DNA of 32,001 bases from Verrucomicrobiota bacterium (GTDB lineage Bacteria > Verrucomicrobiota > Verrucomicrobiia > Opitutales > Opitutaceae): assembly GCA_023446735.1 (NCBI GenBank), contig JAEXPQ010000154.1:1-32001 (forward strand). The letters run 5' to 3'. The position numbers and the translations under genes were made by a program. A model generated the notes under the pieces. It had not been told where the DNA came from and made no database searches. It saw nothing but the letters and a program-made list of their open reading frames with translations. Below, in pieces: positions 14,178 to 21,900 of this stretch. How positions within the stretch are numbered: position 1 is the stretch's first letter; each line of letters opens with the position of its first letter.

Positions 14178-15890
14178 TCAGCCCGCGATGGTGGATACGG
14201 AAGCGGAAGGTTGATGGTGCTGGCGGAGGCTCGGCGCGGCGGAGGCCGGGCCCTGGGCGGCCGTGCGGAAGAAGCCGACGGCGGCCTGGAGTTGCTCGGC
14301 CTGGCTGTTGAGCTCGGCGGCGGAGCCGGCCATCTGCTCGGCGGCGGCGGCGTTCTGCTGGACGACCTTGTCGAGCTCCTGCACGGCCTTGGCGACCTGA
14401 CCGGCGCCGGTGTTCTGCTCGGCGCTGGCGGCGGCGATCTGCTGCACGAGTGAGGCAGTCTCCCGGATACGGGCGACGAGCTGCGCGATGAGCGTGCCGG
14501 CCTGCTCGGCCACGGCGACGCTGGCGCCGGATTTCGCCCCGATCTCGGCGGCGGCGGAGCGGCTGCGCTCGGCGAGCTTGCGCACCTCGGCGGCGACGAC
14601 CGCGAAGCCCTTGCCGTGCTCGCCGGCGCGGGCGGCCTCGATGGCGGCGTTGAGGGCGAGCAGGTCGGTCTGGCGTGCGATCTCCTCGATAATGGTGATG
14701 CGGCCGGCGATGTCCTTCATCGCGGCGACGGTCTGGGTGACGGAGGAGCCGGCGGTGTTGGCCTCGCCGGCGGCCTGTGTGGCGATCGCCTCCGTGCGGC
14801 GGGCGTTGTCGGTGTTCTGGGCGATGCTGGCGGCGGACTGTTCGATCGTGGCGGAGACCTGCTCGACGGAGGCGGCCTGCGAGGCGGAGCCCGTGGAGAT
14901 CGTCTGCGCGGTGCCGGTGAGCTGTTCGCTGCCGGAGGCGACCTGGGTGGCGGCGCCGGTGACATCGGCGACGACGCGGCGGAGGTTTGTAACCATGGTC
15001 TGGAACGCCTGGCCGAGGGTGTCCTGGGCGGAGGCGAGCTCGACGGTGCGGCTCAGGTCGCCGTCGCCGATATGGCGGGCGAGGGCGGCCTTGGCGTCGA
15101 GCGCCTCGGCCATGGCGTTGGCGGTGGCGGCGAGGGCGCCGATTTCGTCGCGGCTGGCGACGGCGACGCGCGCGGTGGTGTCGCCGAGGGCGATGCGATC
15201 GAGGCCGGCGGAGAGGTGGTCGAGCGGGCGCACGACCATGCGGCGCACGAGGAAGTAGGCGAGGGTGACGAAGACGGCAACGATCACGATCGCAACGATG
15301 GCGGTGGTGGCGAGGCTCTCGCGGCGCAGGGCGGCGAGCGCGGCAGCGGAGCGGGCTTCTGCGGTGGTGAGCGATTCGCTGGAGAACCGGAACGCGGTGG
15401 CGCCGCAGATGCTCCTCTCGGTCCAGCCCGTGTGGCAGCGGATGCATTCGGCGGTGACGACCTGGGGCTCGTAGATCTCGAACGCGGCGGCTGTGCGGCG
15501 GGCGAGGCGCTCGGGGGACTTGCGGAGCTGCGCGGCGAGCTCGGGCGCGAGGCGGTTGCCCACGAGCGAGGGCTCCGAGGAGTAGAGGGCGACGCCGTTC
15601 TCGTCGTAGAGGGAGAACTCGAGCAGGCCCTTGATCTGGCGCTGCTCAGTGAGGAGGTTCTCGAACTTCACCATCTCGCCGCGCTCGAGCGAGCCGGCGA
15701 CGGCGTAGCCGACGGAGCGGCCGATGTTCTCGGCGCTGCGCCACTCGGCGGTCTCGAGGCGCTTGAGGTCATCGGCGGCCTGTTCACGGAGCACGGCGGT
15801 GTTGCGCAGCTGCTGGACCGTCTGGGCGGCGAGCACGATCACGAGCAGGCCGGAGAGGAGCGAGAGCGTGAGCTTGGTGTGCAGTTTCAT
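14178..15890 (-). CDS. Methyl-accepting chemotaxis protein with periplasmic CxxCH haem-c motif
   Basis: This is a 570-residue chemoreceptor. TM1 is at about 7-25 and TM2 at about 193-215, enclosing a 165-residue periplasmic sensor. HAMP (about 216-270) and a long signalling coiled coil follow; its tip at 402-443 has the conserved [21 protein letters not shown] type sequence. No C-terminal CheR-binding pentapeptide is seen. In the sensor, C149-I-R-C152-H153 is a classical c-type haem attachment motif near the membrane-proximal end, as in haem-c sensor MCPs known from Geobacter and Desulfovibrio (DcrA). The start codon overlaps the stop of the hydrogenase small-subunit gene (ATGA, 15887-15890), implying translational coupling. 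It probably senses redox state or a haem ligand, and context suggests electrons from H2 (inference). No che genes are in the window. Confidence 0.95.
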   Translation of the reverse strand: MKLHTKLTLSLLSGLLVIVLAAQTVQQLRNTAVLREQAADDLKRLETAEWRSAENIGRSVGYAVAGSLERGEMVKFENLLTEQRQIKGLLEFSLYDENGVALYSSEPSLVGNRLAPELAAQLRKSPERLARRTAAAFEIYEPQVVTAECIRCHTGWTERSICGATAFRFSSESLTTAEARSAAALAALRRESLATTAIVAIVIVAVFVTLAYFLVRRMVVRPLDHLSAGLDRIALGDTTARVAVASRDEIGALAATANAMAEALDAKAALARHIGDGDLSRTVELASAQDTLGQAFQTMVTNLRRVVADVTGAATQVASGSEQLTGTAQTISTGSASQAASVEQVSATIEQSAASIAQNTDNARRTEAIATQAAGEANTAGSSVTQTVAAMKDIAGRITIIEEIARQTDLLALNAAIEAARAGEHGKGFAVVAAEVRKLAERSRSAAAEIGAKSGASVAVAEQAGTLIAQLVARIRETASLVQQIAAASAEQNTGAGQVAKAVQELDKVVQQNAAAAEQMAGSAAELNSQAEQLQAAVGFFRTAAQGPASAAPSLRQHHQPSASVSTIAG

Positions 15891-16819
15891 GCGTGCCCCT
15901 TCGGCTTGGGTTGGAGCTGGCCGTTCTTGAGGTAGAAGGGGAAGGTGCGGCTGGCGGCGAACTTCTCGGAGGCGCAGCCGATGCAGGGGGCGCCGGCCTT
16001 GATGCAAGAGGAGGTGCCGCCGTTCCACTGGCGGAGGTTGCAGTCGGCCTTGGTGATCGGGCCGGCGCAGCCGAGGCGGAAGAGGCAGCCGTCGTCGCCG
16101 AACTTGGTGGCGAAGTTCTCGCGCTCGTAGTCGGCGAAACGCGGGCACTGGTCGTGGACGAGCTTGCCGAAGAAAACCTTGGGCCGGCCGAGCTCGTCGA
16201 GCGGCGGGATCCCGAATTCGAGCGTGTGCACGAGGGTGCCGACGATCCAGTCGGGATGCGCCGGGCAGCCCGGCACGGAGATGCAGGGCACGGCGAGGCC
16301 GGAGTGGCGGAGGAACTCGGGGATGCTGGTCGCGCCGGTGGCGTTGCCCTCGGCGGCGGGGATGCCGCCGGAGGTGGCGCAGGTGCCGACGGCGACGACG
16401 GCCTTGGCGGCACGGGCCGCGCGCAGCAGCTGGGCGCCGAAGGTCTCCTCGCCGAAGATGCAGGCGTCGGGCATGCCCAGCGGCACGCTGCCCTCGACCA
16501 CGAGGACGAAGCCGCCGGCGGCGATGGCGCGGTCGACGGTCTCCACCGCCTGGTGACCGGTGGCGCCGGAGAGCGTCTGGTGGAAGGCGAGCGCGATCTG
16601 GCGGGTGAGCAGGCGGTCGGCGCCGACGGGTTCGGAGTCGAGCAGCGAGACCGAGCAGCCGGAGCAGCACTGGCCCTGGAGCCACAGTGTGGGGGCGCGG
16701 CCGCGCACGATGCGCTCGAGGGCGCCGGCGATCGCGGGCGCGGCGGCGGCGCCCAGCCCCATCACGGCGGCGAGGCGCAGGCTGACGGTGAGAAACGAGC
16801 GGCGGGTCATCGGCTCCAT
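15887..16819 (-). CDS. [NiFe] hydrogenase small subunit, soluble Tat-exported type
   Basis: This 310-residue protein carries a Tat signal (T5-RRSFL, hydrophobic to about 33) that should co-export the folded heterodimer. Proximal-cluster ligands are C52 and C55 (QCCSGC), C147 (GTCATSGG) and C185 (PGCP). The medial/distal ligand region has [23 protein letters not shown] and PCIGC. Positions equivalent to the supernumerary cysteines of O2-tolerant enzymes are glycines (G54, G152), so a standard O2-sensitive [4Fe-4S] cluster is expected, but C51 adds a cysteine directly before C52. The protein ends PKPKGHA with no C-terminal membrane helix. [15 protein letters not shown] and the lack of an anchor suggest a group 1a/1b-like respiratory enzyme (tentative). 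ATG 16819 gives the Tat start; ATG 16810 is also possible. It lies downstream of its large subunit, the reverse of the usual order. Confidence 0.94.
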   Translation of the reverse strand: MEPMTRRSFLTVSLRLAAVMGLGAAAAPAIAGALERIVRGRAPTLWLQGQCCSGCSVSLLDSEPVGADRLLTRQIALAFHQTLSGATGHQAVETVDRAIAAGGFVLVVEGSVPLGMPDACIFGEETFGAQLLRAARAAKAVVAVGTCATSGGIPAAEGNATGATSIPEFLRHSGLAVPCISVPGCPAHPDWIVGTLVHTLEFGIPPLDELGRPKVFFGKLVHDQCPRFADYERENFATKFGDDGCLFRLGCAGPITKADCNLRQWNGGTSSCIKAGAPCIGCASEKFAASRTFPFYLKNGQLQPKPKGHA

Positions 16820-16837
16820 GGGCGGCCTTTGCTGAAG

Positions 16838-16865
16838 TGCGGAGTGCGGATTGCGGAGTGCGGAA
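16838..16865 (+). repeat. Four tandem 7-bp units TGCGGAN
   Basis: TGCGGAG, TGCGGAT, TGCGGAG and TGCGGAA follow each other between the hydrogenase large- and small-subunit genes. The 13-base word at 16839-16851 is identical to 10431-10443. The array adjoins the paired hairpins at 16873-16949, so it belongs to a composite intergenic repeat. Confidence 0.65.
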
Positions 16866-16872
16866 GGGGTAA

Positions 16873-16949
16873 GGACGTTTCTCCGAAACGTCCGTCCTAG
16901 GTTCGGGCCGAATGCGGACGGAGCGGGCGGCGGTTTCGGAGAAACCGCC
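16873..16949. repeat. Pair of inverted REP-like hairpins between hydrogenase subunit genes
   Basis: Two 21-bp palindromes lie 35 bp apart in opposite orientation. The first is 16873-16893 (GGACGTTTC-tcc-GAAACGTCC) and the second 16929-16949 (GGCGGTTTC-gga-GAAACCGCC). Both have perfect 9-bp stems and 3-base loops. Read outward from each, the palindrome is followed by TTACC (minus strand) or CTACC (plus strand), so they are two copies of one unit arranged tail to tail, the layout of a REPIN. They sit in the 212-bp spacer between large- and small-subunit genes, where they could fold in the mRNA and affect the ratio of the two products. Confidence 0.8.
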
Positions 16950-17031
16950 CTACCTCGGAGGGGCGATCGCGTCGCGGTTTCATGCTTTGTTTCCTGGTTG
17001 GTCTTCGGTCGCGGTCGATTCCGGCGGTCGT

Positions 17032-18543
17032 TCAGTGCACGGCGCAGGCGAGGCAGGGATCGAAGGAGCGGATCACGCGCGCGGCCTCGATGGGGGCGGC
17101 GGGATCGGCGACGGGGGTGCCGACGAGGGACTGCTCGAGCGGGCCGGGCTGGTCGCGGTCGTCGCGGGGCGAGCAGTTCCAGGTCGTGGGGACGACGCAC
17201 TGGTAGTTGGCGATCTTGTGGTCCTTGATCTCGATCCAGTGGCCGAGCGCGCCGCGGGCGGCCTCGGTGAGGCCCATGCCGCTGGCGGCGGCGGGGATCT
17301 TGAAGTCGACGCTGGTGGGCTGCCCCGGCACGAGCTGGTCGAGCCAGACCTCGCAACGGTCGACGAGGAGCTTCGATTCGAGGGCGCGGGCGGCGTGGCG
17401 GCCGAGCACGGAGTCGAGCGCGGCGGCGGGGCGGCCGATGGCCTTGAGCAGGCCGTCGATCGCGGACTTCACGGCGGTGTTGCGGCCGTCGTGATACGCG
17501 ACGAGCAGGCGCGGGAGGGTGCCGACCTCCATGGGCTTGCCGGAATAGCGCGGGGCCTTGAGCCAGGAGTAGGCGCCGGACTTGTGCGGGTCGGGCACGG
17601 TGTCGCCCTCGGTGGGGCGGCGGCCGGAGGCGGAGGAGTACCACGAATAGCGCACGTCCTCGGTGATCGCGGCGGCATCGACCCGCCCGAGGCGGCCGCC
17701 GATGAGCGTGCCGCCGGGCAGGAAGGGCGAACCGGTGTCGGCTTCGGGGAAGGCGTCGTAGGCGAGGAAGTTGCCGCAGCTGCGGCCGAGCTCGAAATAG
17801 GCGGGGAACGCGCCGGCCACGGCGACGACATCGGGCAGATAGACCTGTTCAATGAAGAGGCGGATACGCTCGAGCAGCGCGCGGGCGGCGGCGATCTGGA
17901 TGGCGGTAACCTGCTCGGTGACGCCGCCGGGGATGAGCGTGGCGGCGTGCGGGAGCTTGCCGAGGAAGAGGGCACCGAGCTTGTGGCCGTCGCGCCGCAC
18001 CTCGATGGCCTCGAGGTAGTGGCGGAGGATGCCGAGGTTGAGCGCGGGATCGCGGATGAGCTGGGCGGGGAACTGCGGGAGGAACGGCCCGCCGGCGCTC
18101 ACGGTGTTGTTGGCGAGCTCGGACTTCGCCCAGTCGCGGAGGGCGACGAGCGCGGGGTCGCTGCCGGTGTAGGTGGTGACCTGCGCGACGTCGACGAAGT
18201 CCAGCCCCGACAACAGGTAGAAATGGGTGATGTGCGAGGTGATGAAGTTGGCGGCCTGCGCGAGGTTGCGCAGGAGGCGGCCGTTGGGCGGCGGGGTGAT
18301 GCCGTAGGCGGCATCCTGGGCGAGCACGGACGCGATGCCGTGCTCGACCGGGCAGACGCCGCAGATGCGCTGCGTGACCTGCTGGGCGTCGAGCGGGTCG
18401 CGGCCGCGCAGGATCTGTTCGAAGCCGCGAAACATCTCGCCGACGACGTGCGCGCTGGTGACGCGACCGTTGTCGGTTTCGATTTTGACGCCGAGGTGGC
18501 CTTCGATGCGGGTGACGGGACTGACGGAGATCGTCTCTTTCAT
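17032..18543 (-). CDS. [NiFe] hydrogenase large subunit lacking a C-terminal extension
   Basis: This 503-residue catalytic subunit binds the NiFe(CN)2CO centre through C61/C64 (RICGVCPVEHG) and C497/C500 (DPCLACAVH). Other conserved segments are SPVTRIEGHL with E14, RGFEQILRGRDP, and the NYQCVVPTTWNCSPRD stretch. The protein stops exactly at H503, the residue after which maturation proteases normally cut, so it appears to be made in already-mature form. It would oxidise or produce H2 together with the small subunit encoded 212 bp downstream, being exported by that subunit's Tat signal. No Shine-Dalgarno is visible at ATG 18543. It follows the DUF1080 gene by 167 bp, a gap that may contain its own promoter. 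Confidence 0.95.
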   Translation of the reverse strand: MKETISVSPVTRIEGHLGVKIETDNGRVTSAHVVGEMFRGFEQILRGRDPLDAQQVTQRICGVCPVEHGIASVLAQDAAYGITPPPNGRLLRNLAQAANFITSHITHFYLLSGLDFVDVAQVTTYTGSDPALVALRDWAKSELANNTVSAGGPFLPQFPAQLIRDPALNLGILRHYLEAIEVRRDGHKLGALFLGKLPHAATLIPGGVTEQVTAIQIAAARALLERIRLFIEQVYLPDVVAVAGAFPAYFELGRSCGNFLAYDAFPEADTGSPFLPGGTLIGGRLGRVDAAAITEDVRYSWYSSASGRRPTEGDTVPDPHKSGAYSWLKAPRYSGKPMEVGTLPRLLVAYHDGRNTAVKSAIDGLLKAIGRPAAALDSVLGRHAARALESKLLVDRCEVWLDQLVPGQPTSVDFKIPAAASGMGLTEAARGALGHWIEIKDHKIANYQCVVPTTWNCSPRDDRDQPGPLEQSLVGTPVADPAAPIEAARVIRSFDPCLACAVH

Positions 18544-18710
18544 GGGCGATTGCGCGGGGCGGAAAGAACGGGCGATGCGACCGCCGGCCTGAAGCGAGGC
18601 GAGAGGTCCCATCCTGGCGCCTGCTGTATCGGACCAGTCGAGGTGGATTTTAGGGGAAATGCCCGGGTTGAACCGGGGGGAGGGAAACGTGCCCGCTGGC
18701 CAGGCGCCGG

Positions 18711-19385
18711 CTACTCGCCGGCCGGGAGCGGCGTCAGGTGGACGTGACGCAACTCGAAGGGCGCGCCCTCCAGCTGGATGCCGATGCGGCCCGCGCGCGG
18801 CTCGGCCTGAGTCACGCGGTTTTGGAGCACGCCGTTGATCCGCACCTCGATTGTGCCGCGCAGGCAGACGACTTCGACGAGGTTCCACTCGCCGAAAGGG
18901 CGTTCGCTGGGCTCCTGCTGGCGGGCGCGGAGGGGCGGCACGTTGCCCTTGGCCGGGCTGGTGACGGGTTCGGCGAAGGTGGAGCCGAACATCTGGAGCA
19001 GGTCGCCGGCGTTGTTCACCTTGGTCTGAAGCTGGATGCAGGTGGGCCACGCTGCGGGCGTCACCGGGCCGGAGACGATGTGGAGCAGGATCCCGCCGTT
19101 GCTTTTGGGGGCGGCGTCGGCGGGCCAGCGGTAGTCGAGGCGTAGGATGAAGTTCTCGTGGGTCGCCTCCGTCTGGAGGTAGCCGGTGGGCGTGCCCGAG
19201 AACGAGAGACTCCCTTCCGGAGTGCGGGAACAGATACTCCGAAGATCGACCGGTGTGGCAGCCACGACGGTCCAGCCGGCGAAGTCCTCGGCCGCGAAGA
19301 GGTCGATGGCGTCCGCCGTCGGTTGGGCGCGGGCGAATGGCGACACGGCGAGGAGCAGGGTGAGGGCAACGAGACGGGGCGACAT
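18711..19385 (-). CDS. Secreted DUF1080 (3-keto-disaccharide hydrolase-like) protein
   Basis: This 224-residue protein has a Sec signal peptide (about 1-20, LVALTLLLAVSPFARA). A jelly-roll DUF1080 domain follows, with the usual LFAAEDFAGWTVV start, NGGILLHI, WNLVEVVCLRGTIEVRINGVLQNRV and a concluding GRIGIQLEGAPFELRHVHLTPL. Some family members act on 3-keto-glycosides, and the family is abundant in Verrucomicrobiota and Planctomycetota. It lies between hypF (66 bp upstream) and the hydrogenase large-subunit gene on the same strand, although no connection to hydrogen metabolism is known. Whether it is a passenger gene or a member of the operon cannot be decided from sequence. Confidence 0.88.
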   Translation of the reverse strand: MSPRLVALTLLLAVSPFARAQPTADAIDLFAAEDFAGWTVVAATPVDLRSICSRTPEGSLSFSGTPTGYLQTEATHENFILRLDYRWPADAAPKSNGGILLHIVSGPVTPAAWPTCIQLQTKVNNAGDLLQMFGSTFAEPVTSPAKGNVPPLRARQQEPSERPFGEWNLVEVVCLRGTIEVRINGVLQNRVTQAEPRAGRIGIQLEGAPFELRHVHLTPLPAGE

Positions 19386-19451
19386 GGCGGGGATTCTTGA
19401 GGTGGCGGAGCGATGGGGCGAAACGAAAGGTCGGCGGAAGCGGTGGCGGTG

Positions 19452-21791
19452 TCACTCGACAGCGGTGATGCCCAGGCGGGCGGCGAGGGCCTGGCCGGCG
19501 GCGAGGTTGCCGTCGTTGGGCGGGAGGTCGCGGTGGCGCAGCACGGTGTGGCCGGCGGCGGCGAGGCGACGCTGCGCGGCGGCGAGCAGGAGGCGGTTCT
19601 GGAAACAGCCGCCGGTCAGCGCGACGGCGGGGAGGCCGGTGTGCCGCGCGACCGCGGCGATGGCGGCGGCGAGGCCGTGGTGAAACCGGGCGGCGAGCGT
19701 GGCGGCGTCGGTCTTGGCGCGGTGAGCGAGGAGCGAGGCGAGGGCGGGGCGCCAGTCGAGGATGAGCCGGCCGGTGGCGGTGTCGGTCGCGAGCGCGAAG
19801 GGCAGGGCGGCCGGATCGGAGAATGCGCGCTCGGCGGCGAACTCGAGCTGCATGGCGGCCTGGCCCTCGAAGGCGTTGCGCGCGGCGAGGCCGAGGAGGG
19901 CGGCGACGCCGTCGAAGAGGCGGCCGGCGCTGGTCGTCACCGGCGCCTGGGTGCCGCGGGCGAGGAGCGTGAGGAGCGTGTCGGTTTCGCCGGGAGTGAA
20001 GCCGAGCGCGGCGGCGGCGCGGTGCAGGGCTTCGCGGTCGTTGCCGTGGAGCTCGTGGAGCAGGCCGAGTGCGCTGCGGCGTGGGTCGCGGACGGCCGCT
20101 TCGCCGCCGGGCAGGCGGAAGGGGCGCAGGTGGGCGACGCGGCGGGCGGTGCGCGCGGCGAGGTCGACGGCGATGAACTCGCCGCCCCAGATCGTGCCGT
20201 CGCTGCCGTAGCCGGTGCCGTCCCAGGAGACGCCTAGAATAGAGCTGCCGGTGGCGACGGCGTCGGGGTGATCGAGCAGGCAGGCGCAGACGTGGGCGAG
20301 GTGGTGTTGGACGGTGGTGACGGGCAGGCCGGAGGCGCGGGCGTAGCGGGTCGAGTCGTAGTCGGGGTGGGCGTCGCAGACGATGCGGCCGGGGTGGACG
20401 TGGAGGAGTGAGACGAACCAGTCGATCTGGCGCTGGAAGGCCTGCTGCGAGGCGAGCGTCGCCAGATCGCCGATGTGCGGGCCGAGCACGACCGAGCCGC
20501 CGTGGGCGAGCGCGACGGTGTTTTTCATGTGCCCGCCGAGGCAGAGCAGCGGCTCGCCGTCGGCCGCGACGGGCGGCAGCGGCAACGTGGTCGGGGCGTA
20601 GCCGCGGGCGCGGCGGAGGATGATCGGCGGACCGTCGAGCGCGGGGCGAACGACGGAGTCATCGACCGGGTGCGCGATGGGGCGGTCGTGGACGAGGAAG
20701 AGGTCGGCGATGCCGCGGAGGCGCGAGAGGTCCTCGGTGTTGTCGATGCAGAGCGGCTCCTCGGAGAGGTTGGCGCTGGTGGCGACGACAGGGCGGCCGA
20801 CGCGTTGGAGCAGCAGCAGGTGCAACGGCGAGTAGGGCAGGAGCGCGCCGAGGAACGGGTTGCCGGGCGCGACGGCTGGCGAGAGCGAGGAGTCGGCGCG
20901 GCGACGCAGGAGGACGATCGGCGCGGCGGGGCTGGCGAGCAGGGCTTCGTCGGCGGGGTTGGTCTCGGCGTGCTGGTGCAGCGAGTCGAGCGAGGGGAAC
21001 ATCACCGCGAAGGGTTTCTCGGCGCGGTGCTTGCGGCGGCGCAGCTCGGCGACGGCGGTGGCGTTGGCGGCGTCGACCAGCAGGTGGAAGCCGCCGATGC
21101 CTTTCACCGCGACGATTTGGCCGGCGAGGAGCGCGGTGGCGGCGGAGTCGAGGGCGGCGGCGTGGGTCGCCATCGCGTTGCCGGAATCGGCGAGCAGCGC
21201 AAGCTGCGGGCCGCAGGCGGGACAGGCGTTGGGCTGGGCGTGGAAGCGACGGTCGGCGGGGTTGTGGTACTCGTGCCCACACGACGGACACATCGTGAAG
21301 GCGCGCATCGTGGTGTGCGGGCGGTCGTAGGGCAGCTCGAGGAGGATGGAGTAGCGCGGGCCGCAGTTGGTGCAGTTGATGAACGGGTAGCCGTGGCGGC
21401 GGTCGGCCCGATCGAGCAGTTCGCAACGGCAGTCGGGGCAGAGCGCGAGATCGGGCGTGGCGGCGACGGTGACGGCGCCGGCGGACTCGGCGGCGGAGTC
21501 GGTGCTGGGCAGAATCGCGAACGTTTCGCCCGGCGGCGGGAGAGGGTTCGCGCCGCCGTCGATGGGGCGTACCGAAAACCCGGTGATGGTGGCGGCGGGC
21601 GGCGCCTCGTGGCGAAGCGCGTGGGCGAAGGCCGCGAGGGCGTCGGCTGGGGCGAGGGCGCGGAGTTCGACGCCGCGGAGGTCGTTGCGCACCCAGCCGC
21701 GCACGCCCAACCGCGCGGCGGTGTGCGCGACGAAGGGGCGGAAGCCGACGCCTTGGACGGTGCCGGAGATCGTGATCAGGTGGTCGGGCAC
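19452..21791 (-). CDS. hypF: Carbamoyltransferase HypF
   Basis: This 779-residue protein has complete HypF architecture. An N-terminal acylphosphatase domain has GTVQGVGFRPF at 10-20. Two zinc-finger modules follow (CPDCRCEL with CTNCGPRYS, and CPSCGHEYH with CPACGP). A YrdC-like domain covers the centre (IVAVKGIGGFHLLVDA, RRRKHRAEKPFAVM). The C-terminal Kae1-like domain has VQHHLAHVCACL, DGTGYGSDG and GGCFQNRLL. HypF makes the carbamoyl-derived precursor of the cyanide ligands of the NiFe site, passing it to HypE. The start is GTG at 21791, because acylphosphatase similarity begins at residue 5. It is third in the minus-strand hyp/hydrogenase set, 109 bp after hypB, and serves both hydrogenases by inference. 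Confidence 0.97.
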   Translation of the reverse strand: MPDHLITISGTVQGVGFRPFVAHTAARLGVRGWVRNDLRGVELRALAPADALAAFAHALRHEAPPAATITGFSVRPIDGGANPLPPPGETFAILPSTDSAAESAGAVTVAATPDLALCPDCRCELLDRADRRHGYPFINCTNCGPRYSILLELPYDRPHTTMRAFTMCPSCGHEYHNPADRRFHAQPNACPACGPQLALLADSGNAMATHAAALDSAATALLAGQIVAVKGIGGFHLLVDAANATAVAELRRRKHRAEKPFAVMFPSLDSLHQHAETNPADEALLASPAAPIVLLRRRADSSLSPAVAPGNPFLGALLPYSPLHLLLLQRVGRPVVATSANLSEEPLCIDNTEDLSRLRGIADLFLVHDRPIAHPVDDSVVRPALDGPPIILRRARGYAPTTLPLPPVAADGEPLLCLGGHMKNTVALAHGGSVVLGPHIGDLATLASQQAFQRQIDWFVSLLHVHPGRIVCDAHPDYDSTRYARASGLPVTTVQHHLAHVCACLLDHPDAVATGSSILGVSWDGTGYGSDGTIWGGEFIAVDLAARTARRVAHLRPFRLPGGEAAVRDPRRSALGLLHELHGNDREALHRAAAALGFTPGETDTLLTLLARGTQAPVTTSAGRLFDGVAALLGLAARNAFEGQAAMQLEFAAERAFSDPAALPFALATDTATGRLILDWRPALASLLAHRAKTDAATLAARFHHGLAAAIAAVARHTGLPAVALTGGCFQNRLLLAAAQRRLAAAGHTVLRHRDLPPNDGNLAAGQALAARLGITAVE

Positions 21792-21854
21792 GGGGAGGCG
21801 CCGGGCCTGGAGCCAGGAAAGTGCGGTGACTTGGGTGTTTGGCGACGAGGGATC

Positions 21855-21881
21855 GGTCCGCCGGCAAGCGGCGACCCTACC
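21855..21881 (+). repeat. Single REP-like palindromic unit between hypB and hypF
   Basis: GGTCCGCCGGCAAGCGGCGA (21855-21874) contains a short stem CGCCG/CGGCG and runs into CCCTACC (21875-21881). The same CCTACC tail follows the hairpin at 16929-16949, which points to the same intergenic repeat class. Evidence is one short similarity, so this is tentative. Confidence 0.4.
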
Positions 21882-21900
21882 GCAAGCGAGGCGAACGACG

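Noticed and set aside
16838..16949. CRISPR-like array at the hydrogenase spacer
   Set aside because: The repeats are 7-bp tandem units plus one inverted palindrome pair, with no regularly spaced unique spacers and no cas genes in the window.
18656..18680. CCCGG/CCGGG hairpin after the DUF1080 gene as a terminator separating it from the hydrogenase genes
   Set aside because: The stem is short and no adequate T-run follows on the minus strand, so operon structure here remains open.
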